Shown: positions 7,981 to 16,634 of the stretch, one piece after another
Numbering within the stretch: position 1 is the first letter of the stretch
How the letters are laid out: each line of letters opens with the position of its first letter
From: a bacterium 336/3
GTDB lineage: Bacteria > Bacteroidota > Bacteroidia > Cytophagales > Thermonemataceae
Length of the DNA stretch: 64,000 nt
NCBI GenBank assembly: GCA_001281695.1
Contig: LJIE01000001.1
Location: forward strand, 3,991,521-4,055,520
Direction of reading: 5' to 3'
Made by a program: the position numbers and the translations under genes
The notes under the pieces: model-generated
The model's input: the letters and a program-made list of their open reading frames with translations, nothing else
Database searches by the model: none
What the model was told of the DNA's origin: nothing

Positions 7981-9213
7981 ATGGATAAAAAAACAGGAAT
8001 ACTTGACCTTACTCTTTCCAAACGAACGGAATTAATAAAACTTCTGCTTGCTGCGTGCATTCTTGCAATGGGAACAAGTTTAATTGCAAACTTCTTAACT
8101 GAATATTTTAAAGCCAAGATGATAGTTTCTTTAATTTTAGGGGGAATATTAATTATTGTGGTGGTCGTATATTTCATTTATACTATAATTAGTGAAGCCG
8201 AAAAAGAAATTGAAATTGAAGGATTAATTGCCATTGAGAAAAAAAGTAAGAATGTATGCCCAATTTTGAGATATGAGTTTTCTGAAAACCTTGCAGATAC
8301 AATGAGTGCAGTCTTTCTAGAAAATGAAGCCCTCAAGCAATATTGGGAAGAGGATTTTAAAAATAAAAAAACAAACGACGAGAAAAAGGAAAAAGTCAAT
8401 AACAATAGCGAATCCAATGAGCAAAAAAAAGAAGATACTGGATATTATGCAATCATTCGTGTCATAGATGATAAATCTAGTAAAGAAAAAAAGAAAGCAG
8501 ATAAAATTCTTGAAGAAACTGTTGAGTACTTAATCATTGAACAACTATCAATGCATCTTTCTACCTATTTCAATAATTATGGGCAAGACAAATTTATTAA
8601 AGAATATACAAGAACAGATTTTCCTGAAATATTATTACAAAATCGTATTGTGAATTTACTTTCAACACCTTTTGAAGACAGAGCTATTTTTGTAAAGGCT
8701 GGTATGACAAAGAATCCACCAGAAGGAGAGATTATTTCAATTTATGGAAATGATGGTTCACGATTCACAAGATTTGACCTTGTTTTACCTAAAGGTTCTA
8801 CAATTAAACGACCAAGTGACGGTATCTTAACAGTTGAGAACAATAGAATTTTTCTACAAATAGAAATTAAGTATGGAGGTTTTGCTTCAGCTCTTCCCAA
8901 AGGATTTGAACAAAATTATCTTGGGTTAGACATTCGTGACTTGGACACACGAAAACTTGATATCACATTAAGATACAAGATAAAGCCATTAGCACTTTTT
9001 TATCGCTCAAAATGGAACTACCATAATTGGGTTGACTCTTTTGCTGAAAGGTTAATTGAATACCTGTCCTTTGGTACATTCGTTCATAATGTAAATTGGG
9101 AAGCAAATTTGACAAGTATAATTACTGCAAATCAGAGACGAAGAATATTGAAAGAAAGAAGTGAAACAGAAAACGCAAAAACTGAAAACAATGATACTGT
9201 ATCAAATAATTAA
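7981..9213 (+). CDS. Unknown two-TM membrane-anchored protein
   Basis: 410 residues, not recognised. Residues about 20-42 and 47-71 are two adjacent hydrophobic segments separated by a short charged loop, so the protein is probably a hairpin-anchored inner-membrane protein with about 340 residues on one side. A charged, low-complexity linker (KNKKTNDEKKEKVNNNSES) lies near 123-150. The rest has alternating strands and helices, including GGFASALPKGFEQNYLGL and the basic tail ANQRRRILKERSE. The layout (membrane hairpin plus soluble domain, charged linker) is like some phage-defence effectors, but I see no diagnostic motif. It is isolated between galE and truA and followed by unusual hairpins. 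Confidence 0.75.
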   Translation: MDKKTGILDLTLSKRTELIKLLLAACILAMGTSLIANFLTEYFKAKMIVSLILGGILIIVVVVYFIYTIISEAEKEIEIEGLIAIEKKSKNVCPILRYEFSENLADTMSAVFLENEALKQYWEEDFKNKKTNDEKKEKVNNNSESNEQKKEDTGYYAIIRVIDDKSSKEKKKADKILEETVEYLIIEQLSMHLSTYFNNYGQDKFIKEYTRTDFPEILLQNRIVNLLSTPFEDRAIFVKAGMTKNPPEGEIISIYGNDGSRFTRFDLVLPKGSTIKRPSDGILTVENNRIFLQIEIKYGGFASALPKGFEQNYLGLDIRDLDTRKLDITLRYKIKPLALFYRSKWNYHNWVDSFAERLIEYLSFGTFVHNVNWEANLTSIITANQRRRILKERSETENAKTENNDTVSNN

Positions 9214-9231
9214 TAAAATTTTATGCCTTCA

Positions 9232-9295
9232 TTGGTGTTCTTCACCAACGAAAATAAATTGCTTGTTGGTGTCGCTATGCTAAAACACCAACAAG
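9232..9295. repeat. Pair of related hairpins downstream of the unknown membrane gene
   Basis: Hairpin 1: TTGGTG (9232-9237), a 5-nt loop, CACCAA (9243-9248). Hairpin 2: CTTGTTGGTGT (9262-9272), a 12-nt loop, perfect complement at 9285-9295. Both stems share the TTGGTG/CACCAA core. The loop of hairpin 2 contains CGCTAT, which could pair with ATAGCG at 9314-9319 to form a pseudoknot. There is no U-run, so this is not a standard terminator. The attC core-site consensus is not met. Confidence 0.6.
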
Positions 9296-9330
9296 GGCGA
9301 AAAAAAATCACGAATAGCGTAGTATATTTA

Positions 9331-10092
9331 CTACAATTCTATTAACTTATAGGGATATTCTACTTTACACAAATACAAACCATCAGGGCTGGCTGCTGCT
9401 GAGGCTTTGCTACGGTCTCTGGCTTTTATAATTTGCTCAAAATCTGAAATACTCATCTTGCCTTTTCCTACATCCAATAATGTCCCTACAATAGCCCTTA
9501 CCATTCCCCACAAAAAACGATTGGCAGAAATCTGAAAAACAAGCATTTTTTGGTTGCTAAAAGGCTCAATTGTTTCAAACCAAAAGGCTTCATGTATTTT
9601 ACATTTGAATGTTTTTACATTGGCTCTTACCTTGCTAAATGACTCAAAATCTTCGTAAAGTAATAGCTTTTGGGCTGCTTGTTCCATCAATTCCACATCC
9701 AAAGTACGAGAAACCAAAAGAGCTAAATTCTCAAGATAAGGGTTTTTCTTTGTAACAATTTTATACTGATAGGTTCTTTTGAAAGCATCAAAACGAGTAT
9801 GAGCATTTTCTGGAACTTCATAAATCCCCAAAATGCTAATGTCTTTGGGCAATAAGGCATTCCAAGCCCTTAGCATTTGTGAGCTTAGAGGCTTTTCTGT
9901 ATCAAAATGAGCAAATTGTTGGCTTGCGTGTACGCCTGTATCCGTTCTGCCACTTCCTGTAATACTAACAGGCTCCCGCAAAATTGTCCTAAGAGCATAT
10001 TCCACTTTTTCTTGTACACTCAAAGCATTCTCCTGAATCTGCCAGCCTGCATAGTGAGTGCCTTTGTAGGCTATTTCAATAAAGTAACGCAT
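9331..10092 (-). CDS. truA: tRNA pseudouridine(38-40) synthase
   Basis: 253 residues, normal for TruA. The catalytic Asp51 lies in GSGRTDTGVHA; RYFIEIAYKGTHYAGWQIQ at the N-terminus and FLWGMVRAIVGTLLDVGKG near 195-213 are classic TruA motifs. The enzyme isomerises uridines 38-40 in the anticodon arm of many tRNAs. It is in the same direction as surE and trpA but 138 nt downstream of surE, so it may have its own promoter. Confidence 0.95.
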   Translation of the reverse strand: MRYFIEIAYKGTHYAGWQIQENALSVQEKVEYALRTILREPVSITGSGRTDTGVHASQQFAHFDTEKPLSSQMLRAWNALLPKDISILGIYEVPENAHTRFDAFKRTYQYKIVTKKNPYLENLALLVSRTLDVELMEQAAQKLLLYEDFESFSKVRANVKTFKCKIHEAFWFETIEPFSNQKMLVFQISANRFLWGMVRAIVGTLLDVGKGKMSISDFEQIIKARDRSKASAAASPDGLYLCKVEYPYKLIEL

Positions 10093-10201
10093 GGAGATAG
10101 TATAGAGATTTTAGTGGTAAGTATTTAGAATATTGATAGAAAAAAGAGCCTAGAGAAAAGATTTTAGCGTTGTTCTTTTTTCCTTTCTCTTTTCTGAAAA
10201 A

Positions 10202-10229
10202 AGTCTCACATCTCTTGTCTAATGTCTAA
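10202..10229. repeat. Degenerate heptameric repeat, locus 1
   Basis: Four consecutive 7-nt units: AGTCTCA, CATCTCT, TGTCTAA, TGTCTAA. The array lies between truA and surE, just beyond the surE stop codon. The same 7-nt periodicity and related unit sequences recur at 16597-16631 and 17969-18003. Confidence 0.6.
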
Positions 10230-10230
10230 A

Positions 10231-11007
10231 CTAAATATCCCACTGAGCAATAGCTGGAAAACTTTCGTAAGCAGTCATATCGTATCTACAAGGAACAATA
10301 GAAATAAATCCATTATCCAAAGCCCAAACATCTGTATCTATGCCTGAATCTTCATTGATAAAATCACCTACCAGCCAATAATACACTCTACCATAAGGGT
10401 CTTTGCGTTCTTCAAAATTTTCTTGCCAACGAGCTTTTGCTTGTCTGCAAATCTTAATACCCTGAATATCACCATGTATAATTGAAGGGAAATTTACATT
10501 CAAGGCTACATTAGCAGGAATTCCTTTTTCAATGGCTTCTATAGTAATTTTCTTAATGTAATGTCTGATATGCGAAAAATCTGCATTATGAGCATAATCA
10601 CATAATGAAAAGCCTATCGCAGGCAAGCCTTCAATAGCTGCCTCAATCGCCGCTGACATTGTTCCAGAATACAAAACACTCACAGAAGAATTACTTCCAT
10701 GATTTACTCCGCTTACTACCAAATCGGGTTTTCTATCTTTTAAAACATGATGTTTGGCTAATTTCACGCAATCGGCTGGTGTACCCGAACACTCATAAGC
10801 CTCTACACCAATATCTTCAAACACATCCGATTTATCCAAACGCAACATATTATTGACTGTAATAGCATGTCCCATACCTGACTGAGGGCTATCTGGAGCA
10901 ACTACTACCACCTCACCCAATTCTGCCATAATCTCTGTAAGCGTTCTGATGCCTTTAGAGGTAATGCCATCATCATTAGAAATAAGTATTAAAGGTTTCT
11001 TTTTCAT
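10231..11007 (-). CDS. surE: 5'/3'-nucleotidase SurE
   Basis: 258 residues. The metal-binding N-terminal motif ILISNDDG (Asp12, Asp13) is followed by VVVAPDSPQSGMGHAIT and VVSGVNHGSNSS, which carry the Ser and Asn ligands. It is a cytosolic, divalent-metal survival-protein phosphatase acting on nucleoside monophosphates. It starts 18 nt after trpA on the same strand, so the two probably form an operon with truA more loosely attached. Confidence 0.95.
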   Translation of the reverse strand: MKKKPLILISNDDGITSKGIRTLTEIMAELGEVVVVAPDSPQSGMGHAITVNNMLRLDKSDVFEDIGVEAYECSGTPADCVKLAKHHVLKDRKPDLVVSGVNHGSNSSVSVLYSGTMSAAIEAAIEGLPAIGFSLCDYAHNADFSHIRHYIKKITIEAIEKGIPANVALNVNFPSIIHGDIQGIKICRQAKARWQENFEERKDPYGRVYYWLVGDFINEDSGIDTDVWALDNGFISIVPCRYDMTAYESFPAIAQWDI

Positions 11008-11025
11008 ATTTTTATTTTTGTAGGT

Positions 11026-11871
11026 TTAGTTTAATGTATCTAAACCATTTATTACTAAATCTATTGTATTACTCAAAAGTCCTTTACTTTGAGTTTCTTT
11101 ACCTTTTATTCTTTCTACAAACTCCACTACACTTTTATCTAAATCTTTTGTTTGAGCAATATGTTTGATAAATGCACTACCAATAATAGCTCCTTTAGCA
11201 TATTTGCAAGCCTTTTGAAAACTTTCTGCATCCGAAATTCCAAAACCTATTTGTGTTGGATTTTGGAGATTCATGGCTACAATACGCTTAAAATAAGTTT
11301 CTTGTTCTTCAGAAACTCCTGATTTTGTACCTGTTGTAGTTGCCTGAGCTACTAAATAAATAAAGCCTTTGGATACTTCATCTATTTTTTGGATTCGAGC
11401 CTCTGATGTTTGTGGAGTAATTAAAAAAATATTGAACAATCCATATTGTTCAAATGTGGTTTTATATTCGTCTATATACTCTTGTAGAGGCAAATCAGGC
11501 AGAATAACACCATCGACTCCTACTTCTGCACAAGCTTTACAAAAGTTTTCTATTCCAAATTGTAAAACAGGATTCAAATATCCCATTAGAACCAAAGGAA
11601 TTTGGGTTTCCTTACGAATATCTTTGAGTTGTTCAAAAAGTAACTCAATGGTCATTCCATTTTCTAATGCTACCTCACTACTTTTCTGAATGACTTCGCC
11701 ATCGGCAAGTGGGTCGGAGAATGGCATACCTATTTCTATCAAATCAACTCCATTTTGAGCCAAAAGGCGAATGATTTGAGTAGTATCATGTAAATTAGGA
11801 AAGCCCGCTGTAAAATAAATAGTCAGAATTTCCTTATCTTTGGACTGAAATAATTGTTCGATACGGTTCAC
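11026..11871 (-). CDS. trpA: Tryptophan synthase alpha chain
   Basis: 281 residues, starting with GTG; the N-terminal NRIEQLFQ matches family starts, so this start is well placed. The catalytic residues are Glu46 in LIEIGMPFSDP and Asp57 in PLADGEV; YLVAQATTTGTKSG and GFGISDAES form the phosphate-binding end. It cleaves indole-3-glycerol phosphate to indole for TrpB. No other trp gene is in the window, so trpA is split from trpB or lies at the edge of a broken cluster. It is followed by surE after 18 nt. Confidence 0.95.
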   Translation of the reverse strand: MNRIEQLFQSKDKEILTIYFTAGFPNLHDTTQIIRLLAQNGVDLIEIGMPFSDPLADGEVIQKSSEVALENGMTIELLFEQLKDIRKETQIPLVLMGYLNPVLQFGIENFCKACAEVGVDGVILPDLPLQEYIDEYKTTFEQYGLFNIFLITPQTSEARIQKIDEVSKGFIYLVAQATTTGTKSGVSEEQETYFKRIVAMNLQNPTQIGFGISDAESFQKACKYAKGAIIGSAFIKHIAQTKDLDKSVVEFVERIKGKETQSKGLLSNTIDLVINGLDTLN

Positions 11872-11969
11872 AGGGCAATAACTGTTTGATTTGAGCCAAA
11901 AAATGAGTTCACAAAGTTATAAAAATTTCAGAACGGGTATTTTTTATTTTCATTTTTAATTTATTCTTG

Positions 11970-12848
11970 ATGCATAAGGCTGGTTTTGTTAATATTATCG
12001 GAAAACCCAACGCAGGGAAATCTACCCTGATGAATGCTTTGATGGGTGAAAAACTTTCTATCATCACCTCCAAAGCACAAACTACACGCCACAGAATTAC
12101 AGGCGTACTCACAGGCGAAGATTACCAAATTGTGTATTCTGATACCCCTGGCATCATAGATCCCAAATATCCACTCCAAAAAGCCATGATGAATTTTGTT
12201 CAACAGTCTTTAGAAGATGCTGATATTTTGCTGTGGGTGATTGATGCCACTGACCCAGAAGCTCAAGATTTAGTCATAGAAAAAATAAAACGAGCTAATA
12301 CCAATTTGGTAATTGGTCTCAATAAAATAGATTTAGTAGCCCAAGAGAAAGCACAAGAAATTATGTCTTTTTGGCAAAAAGAGTTCCCGAATATGTCTAT
12401 TGTACCTATTTCAGCTCTTAATAAGTTCAATACAGATGTTTTATTAGAAAAAATTAAAGATGCTTTGCCCGAACATCCTGCATATTATGATAACGATACT
12501 CTAACAGATAAATCAGAACGCTTTTTTGCTTCGGAGATTATCCGAGAGAAAATTTTCTTGTACTACGACCAAGAAATACCTTATAGTACAGAAACTGTAA
12601 TAACTTCTTTCAAAGAAACTGAAACCATCATCAGAATTCAGGCTGAAATCATTGTGGAACGAGATAGCCAAAAAGGTATCTTGATTGGCAAAGGTGGCAA
12701 ATCACTTAAAAAAGTAGGTGTGGAAGCCCGAAAAGATATGGAAGCATTTTTCGGCAAACAAGTTCATTTAGAACAATTTGTAAAAGTAGAAAAAGATTGG
12801 CGTAAACAAGAACGCCAGCTCTCAAGGTTTGGATATATTCTGAGTTAA
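11970..12848 (+). CDS. era: GTPase Era
   Basis: 292 residues from the ATG at 11970; a TTG one codon earlier is possible. The order is G1 GKPNAGKS (11-18), the TTR switch region, G3 DTPG, G4 NKID and SAL, followed by a C-terminal KH domain with GILIGKGGKSLKKVG. Era binds the 3' end of 16S rRNA and acts in 30S assembly at the inner membrane face. It is divergent from trpA with about 100 nt between them, and the small Cys-rich gene follows 19 nt downstream. Confidence 0.96.
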   Translation: MHKAGFVNIIGKPNAGKSTLMNALMGEKLSIITSKAQTTRHRITGVLTGEDYQIVYSDTPGIIDPKYPLQKAMMNFVQQSLEDADILLWVIDATDPEAQDLVIEKIKRANTNLVIGLNKIDLVAQEKAQEIMSFWQKEFPNMSIVPISALNKFNTDVLLEKIKDALPEHPAYYDNDTLTDKSERFFASEIIREKIFLYYDQEIPYSTETVITSFKETETIIRIQAEIIVERDSQKGILIGKGGKSLKKVGVEARKDMEAFFGKQVHLEQFVKVEKDWRKQERQLSRFGYILS

Positions 12849-12867
12849 GTGTTTATGGAAGTTTTAT

Positions 12868-13362
12868 ATGATAAAGAAATTTATTTCTTGTAAAAATTGT
12901 GGCAATAAATTGAGTAGGCTTTTGAGTAAAGAGATTGATTTTAAAAATGTTGATTTATACACAGAACAACCTTTGCTTGAAAAGTATTGCTACACCATTT
13001 TAGAGGACAAGTATTTGTATATTTCTTTATGGGATAAATGGAATCTGCCATACCATCAAGATACCTCAAGAATGATTGGGTGTTGTGGTCCTTATGTATA
13101 TGGTTTGCCAAATTTAGTTTGTAATGCTTGCAGTTCCGAAGTAGCTCGAGAAGTAACAGATTGTTGTACAAGTCATTATATCAGATTTAACTTATCAACT
13201 ATTCAGCTTTTAGATGACTCTAATAGATTTTATGAAAAAATAGAAACCCTATCTATTCCTGAAGAGCAAAAAAAGCGACTTGAAACTTTGTTGTTTTACA
13301 ATCAAATAGAAAATTTTAAACAAGAAATTGAAATTTTTAGTCCTTTTGATAAAACTCAATAA
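12868..13362 (+). CDS. Hypothetical cysteine-rich protein
   Basis: 164 residues, family not recognised. CKNC at 8-11 near the N-terminus, then GCCGPY and CNAC in the middle, suggest a zinc ribbon formed by two separated CxxC-type pairs; DCCTSHY follows. No signal peptide or TM segment. The last 50 residues look helical and acidic. It is probably cytosolic. It follows era by 19 nt and may be co-transcribed. Its last 26 nt overlap the 3' end of the convergent kinase-like gene, so the two stop regions cross. Confidence 0.7.
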   Translation: MIKKFISCKNCGNKLSRLLSKEIDFKNVDLYTEQPLLEKYCYTILEDKYLYISLWDKWNLPYHQDTSRMIGCCGPYVYGLPNLVCNACSSEVAREVTDCCTSHYIRFNLSTIQLLDDSNRFYEKIETLSIPEEQKKRLETLLFYNQIENFKQEIEIFSPFDKTQ

Positions 13363-14182
13363 GTCCTTCCATAGGGCTTTTGATAATTTTACCCATTTGG
13401 AGTCCTTTTTGTTTTAAACATTCTCCCAATATTTCTTGAAAATAAAAAGCCACCGAACCTACAAAATGAATAGGTAGAGTCTGCACATCAGACATTTTGA
13501 GTATATATTTTTCTAAAAATGAATTAAAATTTTGAATAAGCATGTTTTGAATAAACTCATTTTGGATATGTTTACTCAAAAAAGGTGAAAAAGAGGCAAA
13601 GTAGCGATTTGGGCTTTTTTTCTGATAGGCGTTTTCTAAAACCTCTTCTAAGCCTATATTATAAGTATTTTTCAAATCTTGCCACAGAGTCTCAGGCATT
13701 TCTTTGTGCAAATATGCTTTAATTAGCTCTTTTCCTAGAAAGCCCCCACTACCTTCATCACCAAGCCAAAAACCCAAATTGATAGGTTGATTCGTAATTT
13801 TCTCCCCATCAAAAACACAAGCATTTGAGCCTGTACCCAAAATACAAGCTACACCTGAATTTTTTCCACACAAAGCCACAGCAGCAGCTTGCAAATCATG
13901 TTCTATTTGTATGATGTGAGCTTTTTTAAAAATCTCCAAAAAAGCAGCTTTAACAATATTTCTTTTGGATTCAGTTGAGCAACCTGCACCATAAAAGTAA
14001 ATTTCTGTAATGTGTTGTTCGTTTACATGCCCTACCACATTTGCCCAAAGTTCTTCAACTATTTGTTCTGTTGTCCAAAAATATGGATTAATGCCTACAG
14101 TTTGGAAGCATGCTTGTACTTGTTTGTTCTCTAAAACTGTCCAGTCTGTTTTGGATGAGCCACTATCTGCAATTAAAATCAT
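13337..14182 (-). CDS. BadF/BadG-type ATPase, N-acetylglucosamine kinase-like
   Basis: 281 residues with the ASKHA fold. The phosphate-1 motif is DSGSSKTDW (6-14); the adenosine region carries ILGTGSNACVFDG and LGFWLGDEGSGGFLG. Bacteroidota proteins of this length and start are annotated as N-acetylglucosamine kinases or BadF/BadG/BcrA/BcrD family members. A role in amino-sugar recycling is likely but not proven from sequence. The gene stands alone, and an inverted repeat (GTGTTTAT/ATAAACAC, 14193-14233) lies just upstream of its start. Confidence 0.8.
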   Translation of the reverse strand: MILIADSGSSKTDWTVLENKQVQACFQTVGINPYFWTTEQIVEELWANVVGHVNEQHITEIYFYGAGCSTESKRNIVKAAFLEIFKKAHIIQIEHDLQAAAVALCGKNSGVACILGTGSNACVFDGEKITNQPINLGFWLGDEGSGGFLGKELIKAYLHKEMPETLWQDLKNTYNIGLEEVLENAYQKKSPNRYFASFSPFLSKHIQNEFIQNMLIQNFNSFLEKYILKMSDVQTLPIHFVGSVAFYFQEILGECLKQKGLQMGKIIKSPMEGLIEFYQKD

Positions 14183-14247
14183 GTTATTTAGAAGTGTTTA
14201 TCAACTCAATACTATATACTAAATTTATAAACACCAAAAAAAATAGT

Positions 14248-15315
14248 TTAAAACTTCCAGGTAGCTCGTAAATCAAGAAAATTGGCAGTTTGTCCATGAG
14301 CTTTCATATTGAAGCCAATTCCCCAATTTTTATGAATATCGTACATCACACCCCACCGATGGTACCATCGACTAAAATAAGGGCTATCGCTGTATGCATA
14401 TATACCTACTTGTTGTGTAAATCGAAACTTCCCTAGCAGAAAAGCATGTCCAAGCATCCAACCCCACCGAAAATTACTTGCACTCAAACTATCTTGCCTT
14501 AGACGTTCTGCCAAAGCACCATCCCAATAAAATTCTGTTGCTATACTAAAAGCATGAAGAGGATTAATTTGTCTGTTAGCTTGTAAAGAAAATCCTCCTA
14601 TCATAAACCTTCGCTTTTGACCCACTCCTGCCCCTTTGTTAGAAAGGAAAGCAGTACTTTCCCATTGTAGTTCCTTTTCTCTTACAAATGTTTTTTTACT
14701 TCTTGATGGCAAATCTATGGGATTGATTGTATATAAAACACCCAAAGAGCCTGTAATCCAGTTAATTCCTTTATTAGGGTCTTTAATTCCCCCATTGGAA
14801 ACATGCTGATAGTTGATATGACTATTCAAATACCATTTTTTATTTAATTGTATTTGTAAGCCACTAGCCACTGTAAGATAAGCACTTACAGGCAAGCTAT
14901 ACGAACGATTATTTGGATTTTGAATGGAATCATAAGGATTGGTAAGATAAGAAAGCCCTACGATTCCTCTTACCGAAAAAGAAGTCCGTTTGGTTAGCCT
15001 AAATGTAGGCTCTAGAAAATATGCCAACTGAACACTTTTTCCTAAAATAATATTGTCATAATTATAGTAGCTTGCTAAAAAACCCATTTGTGGATAACAA
15101 TGACAGTTATCCCAAACTTTTTGACTTGTTCTCTGCCAGTTCATTTCCATTTGCAAACCCCAAGGGAATGAATTGGCTGTATTCTCAACAGCAGGAGAAT
15201 GAGCAAAAATACTTCCATAATGAATCTGCCCACCTATTCTCAAAATGTTGTTCTGTAAACTATCTTGAGCTGATGCAGTACAAAACAATAACCAAAAAAA
15301 GAAAATAGAACGCAT
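14248..15315 (-). CDS. Acyloxyacyl hydrolase / lipid A 3-O-deacylase, PagL-like
   Basis: 355 residues with a signal peptide (MRSIFFFWLLFCTASAQ). Amphipathic strands with aromatic girdles run throughout, and a PagL-type active-site motif HVSNGGIKDPNKGINW places the catalytic His at 171 and Ser at 173. The family consists of outer-membrane beta-barrels that remove the 3-O acyl chain of lipid A. Bacteroidota members are roughly twice the length of PagL, as here, with a second barrel-like half after about residue 205. It fits with the LPS genes (kdsA, galE) elsewhere in the window. Confidence 0.82.
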   Translation of the reverse strand: MRSIFFFWLLFCTASAQDSLQNNILRIGGQIHYGSIFAHSPAVENTANSFPWGLQMEMNWQRTSQKVWDNCHCYPQMGFLASYYNYDNIILGKSVQLAYFLEPTFRLTKRTSFSVRGIVGLSYLTNPYDSIQNPNNRSYSLPVSAYLTVASGLQIQLNKKWYLNSHINYQHVSNGGIKDPNKGINWITGSLGVLYTINPIDLPSRSKKTFVREKELQWESTAFLSNKGAGVGQKRRFMIGGFSLQANRQINPLHAFSIATEFYWDGALAERLRQDSLSASNFRWGWMLGHAFLLGKFRFTQQVGIYAYSDSPYFSRWYHRWGVMYDIHKNWGIGFNMKAHGQTANFLDLRATWKF

Positions 15316-15420
15316 TTATATTTTAATTTAATAGTAATACTATTAAAAAGTAAATTTGTTTCAAAAAAATTTTTTTTATCGTATTTTTTGCAAATTTGCC
15401 TCATAATTAAAAACTTCATT

Positions 15421-15990
15421 ATGCCTCGTATTGCCTTATTTGCTTCAGGAAGTGGTTCCAATGCCGAAAATATCATACGCTATTTTCAAAATCATGCATC
15501 CATTGAAGTAGCCTGTTTGCTCTCTAATAAAAAAGATGCTTATGCTCTTGAAAGAGCTAAAAATCTTCAGATTACAACTTATACTTTCAATAGAGTAGAC
15601 TTTTATGAATCTTCCGCTGTTCTTAATATTTTGAAAAAAGAAAAAGTAGATTGGGTTGTTTTGGCTGGTTTTTTATGGCTCATTCCTGAAAATTTAGTAG
15701 AAGCTTATGAGAATAAAATTATCAACATTCATCCTGCCTTATTGCCCAAATATGGTGGAAAAGGTATGTATGGAGAAAAAGTACATGAAGCAGTCTGGCA
15801 GGCTCAAGAGAAAGAAACAGGCATTACTATTCATTATGTAAATCCTCATTACGACAAAGGAAAAATAATTTTTCAGGCTATTACAACTCTCAATGACCAA
15901 GATACCCCTGAAACCATTGCAAAAAAAGTACATGCTTTGGAGTATGAGCATTTCCCAAAAGTCATAGAAAAAACGGTTTTAGGTTCATGA
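15421..15990 (+). CDS. purN: Phosphoribosylglycinamide formyltransferase
   Basis: 189 residues from the ATG at 15421; an earlier TTG at 15388 adds a non-homologous stretch and is rejected. The N-terminal phosphate site is FASGSGSNAENI, and INIHPALLPKYGGKG carries the catalytic Asn-His pair. YDKGKIIFQ holds the conserved Asp region. It transfers formyl from 10-formyl-THF to GAR in purine synthesis. The stop overlaps the ATG of the next gene (ATGA), so the downstream lipoprotein is probably translationally coupled. Confidence 0.95.
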   Translation: MPRIALFASGSGSNAENIIRYFQNHASIEVACLLSNKKDAYALERAKNLQITTYTFNRVDFYESSAVLNILKKEKVDWVVLAGFLWLIPENLVEAYENKIINIHPALLPKYGGKGMYGEKVHEAVWQAQEKETGITIHYVNPHYDKGKIIFQAITTLNDQDTPETIAKKVHALEYEHFPKVIEKTVLGS

Positions 15991-16592
15991 TGAGATTTTG
16001 CTATTTGATTATATGCCTTACTTTACAAAGTTGCTTTCAAACTAAAAAGCCCTACAGTCAATACCATTCTTATTGGATTTATGAAGGATGTCATACTTTC
16101 TTAGATACACTTGATATTCAACCAGTAGGATATAGTTTATTTGAAGATACTCATAAAAATATTTATTTTAAGAGCTATAATCCGGAAGATAATAAAGTAC
16201 TACTTATCAAAAATATTTATTATGGATGTAAAGAAGATTCTCTAAATTATCAACAGTATGAATTAAAAAATAAAATTGATATTGCAACATTTAGTCCTTT
16301 ACAAAATAGTTATTATTCAGACAAAAATCATTTGTTCTATTTTTTCATGAATAGTGATGGAGGGCATTTCTATATTTTAGATAGTTTAGAATATAAAACA
16401 TTACACATTTTTCCAAAATCTCATTTTTTAATTCATAGAAATAATGTTTATTATATGGGGCAGATAATTGAAAATGCTGATTATAAAACCTTTCAACCTA
16501 TTTATAAAGATACTTTATTTACTTTTTTTGGTAGAGATAAAAAAAATTATTTTAAAGGTCTAGATATTTGTTTAGAACAAGAAGCAAAATAA
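15987..16592 (+). CDS. DKNYY-type lipoprotein
   Basis: 201 residues starting in an ATGA overlap with purN. The N-terminus MMRFCYLIICLTLQSC is a lipoprotein signal ending at Cys16. The body has repeated units such as DKNHLFYF, HRNNVYYMG and GRDKKNYFKG, the DKNYY repeat common in Bacteroidota surface lipoproteins. No catalytic motif is visible. Its function is unknown; it is probably anchored to the periplasmic or outer face. Coupling to purN looks positional rather than functional. Confidence 0.75.
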   Translation: MMRFCYLIICLTLQSCFQTKKPYSQYHSYWIYEGCHTFLDTLDIQPVGYSLFEDTHKNIYFKSYNPEDNKVLLIKNIYYGCKEDSLNYQQYELKNKIDIATFSPLQNSYYSDKNHLFYFFMNSDGGHFYILDSLEYKTLHIFPKSHFLIHRNNVYYMGQIIENADYKTFQPIYKDTLFTFFGRDKKNYFKGLDICLEQEAK

Positions 16593-16596
16593 TAAA

Positions 16597-16631
16597 ATCA
16601 TTCATCACTTATAATTTATAACTCATCACTC
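16597..16631. repeat. Degenerate heptameric repeat, locus 2
   Basis: Five consecutive 7-nt units: ATCATTC, ATCACTT, ATAATTT, ATAACTC, ATCACTC. The array ends 3 nt before the ATG of the thioesterase gene, so it forms most of the 5' untranslated region. Confidence 0.65.
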
Positions 16632-16634
16632 ACC

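Noticed and set aside
9262-9295. Possible integron attC site
   Set aside because: The RYYYAAC/GTTRRRY core sites do not match, and there is no integrase or cassette array.
14193-14233. Inverted repeat GTGTTTAT / ATAAACAC upstream of the kinase-like gene
   Set aside because: Only 8 bp with a 25-nt centre, in A/T-rich DNA; it may be chance. Noted only as a possible operator.
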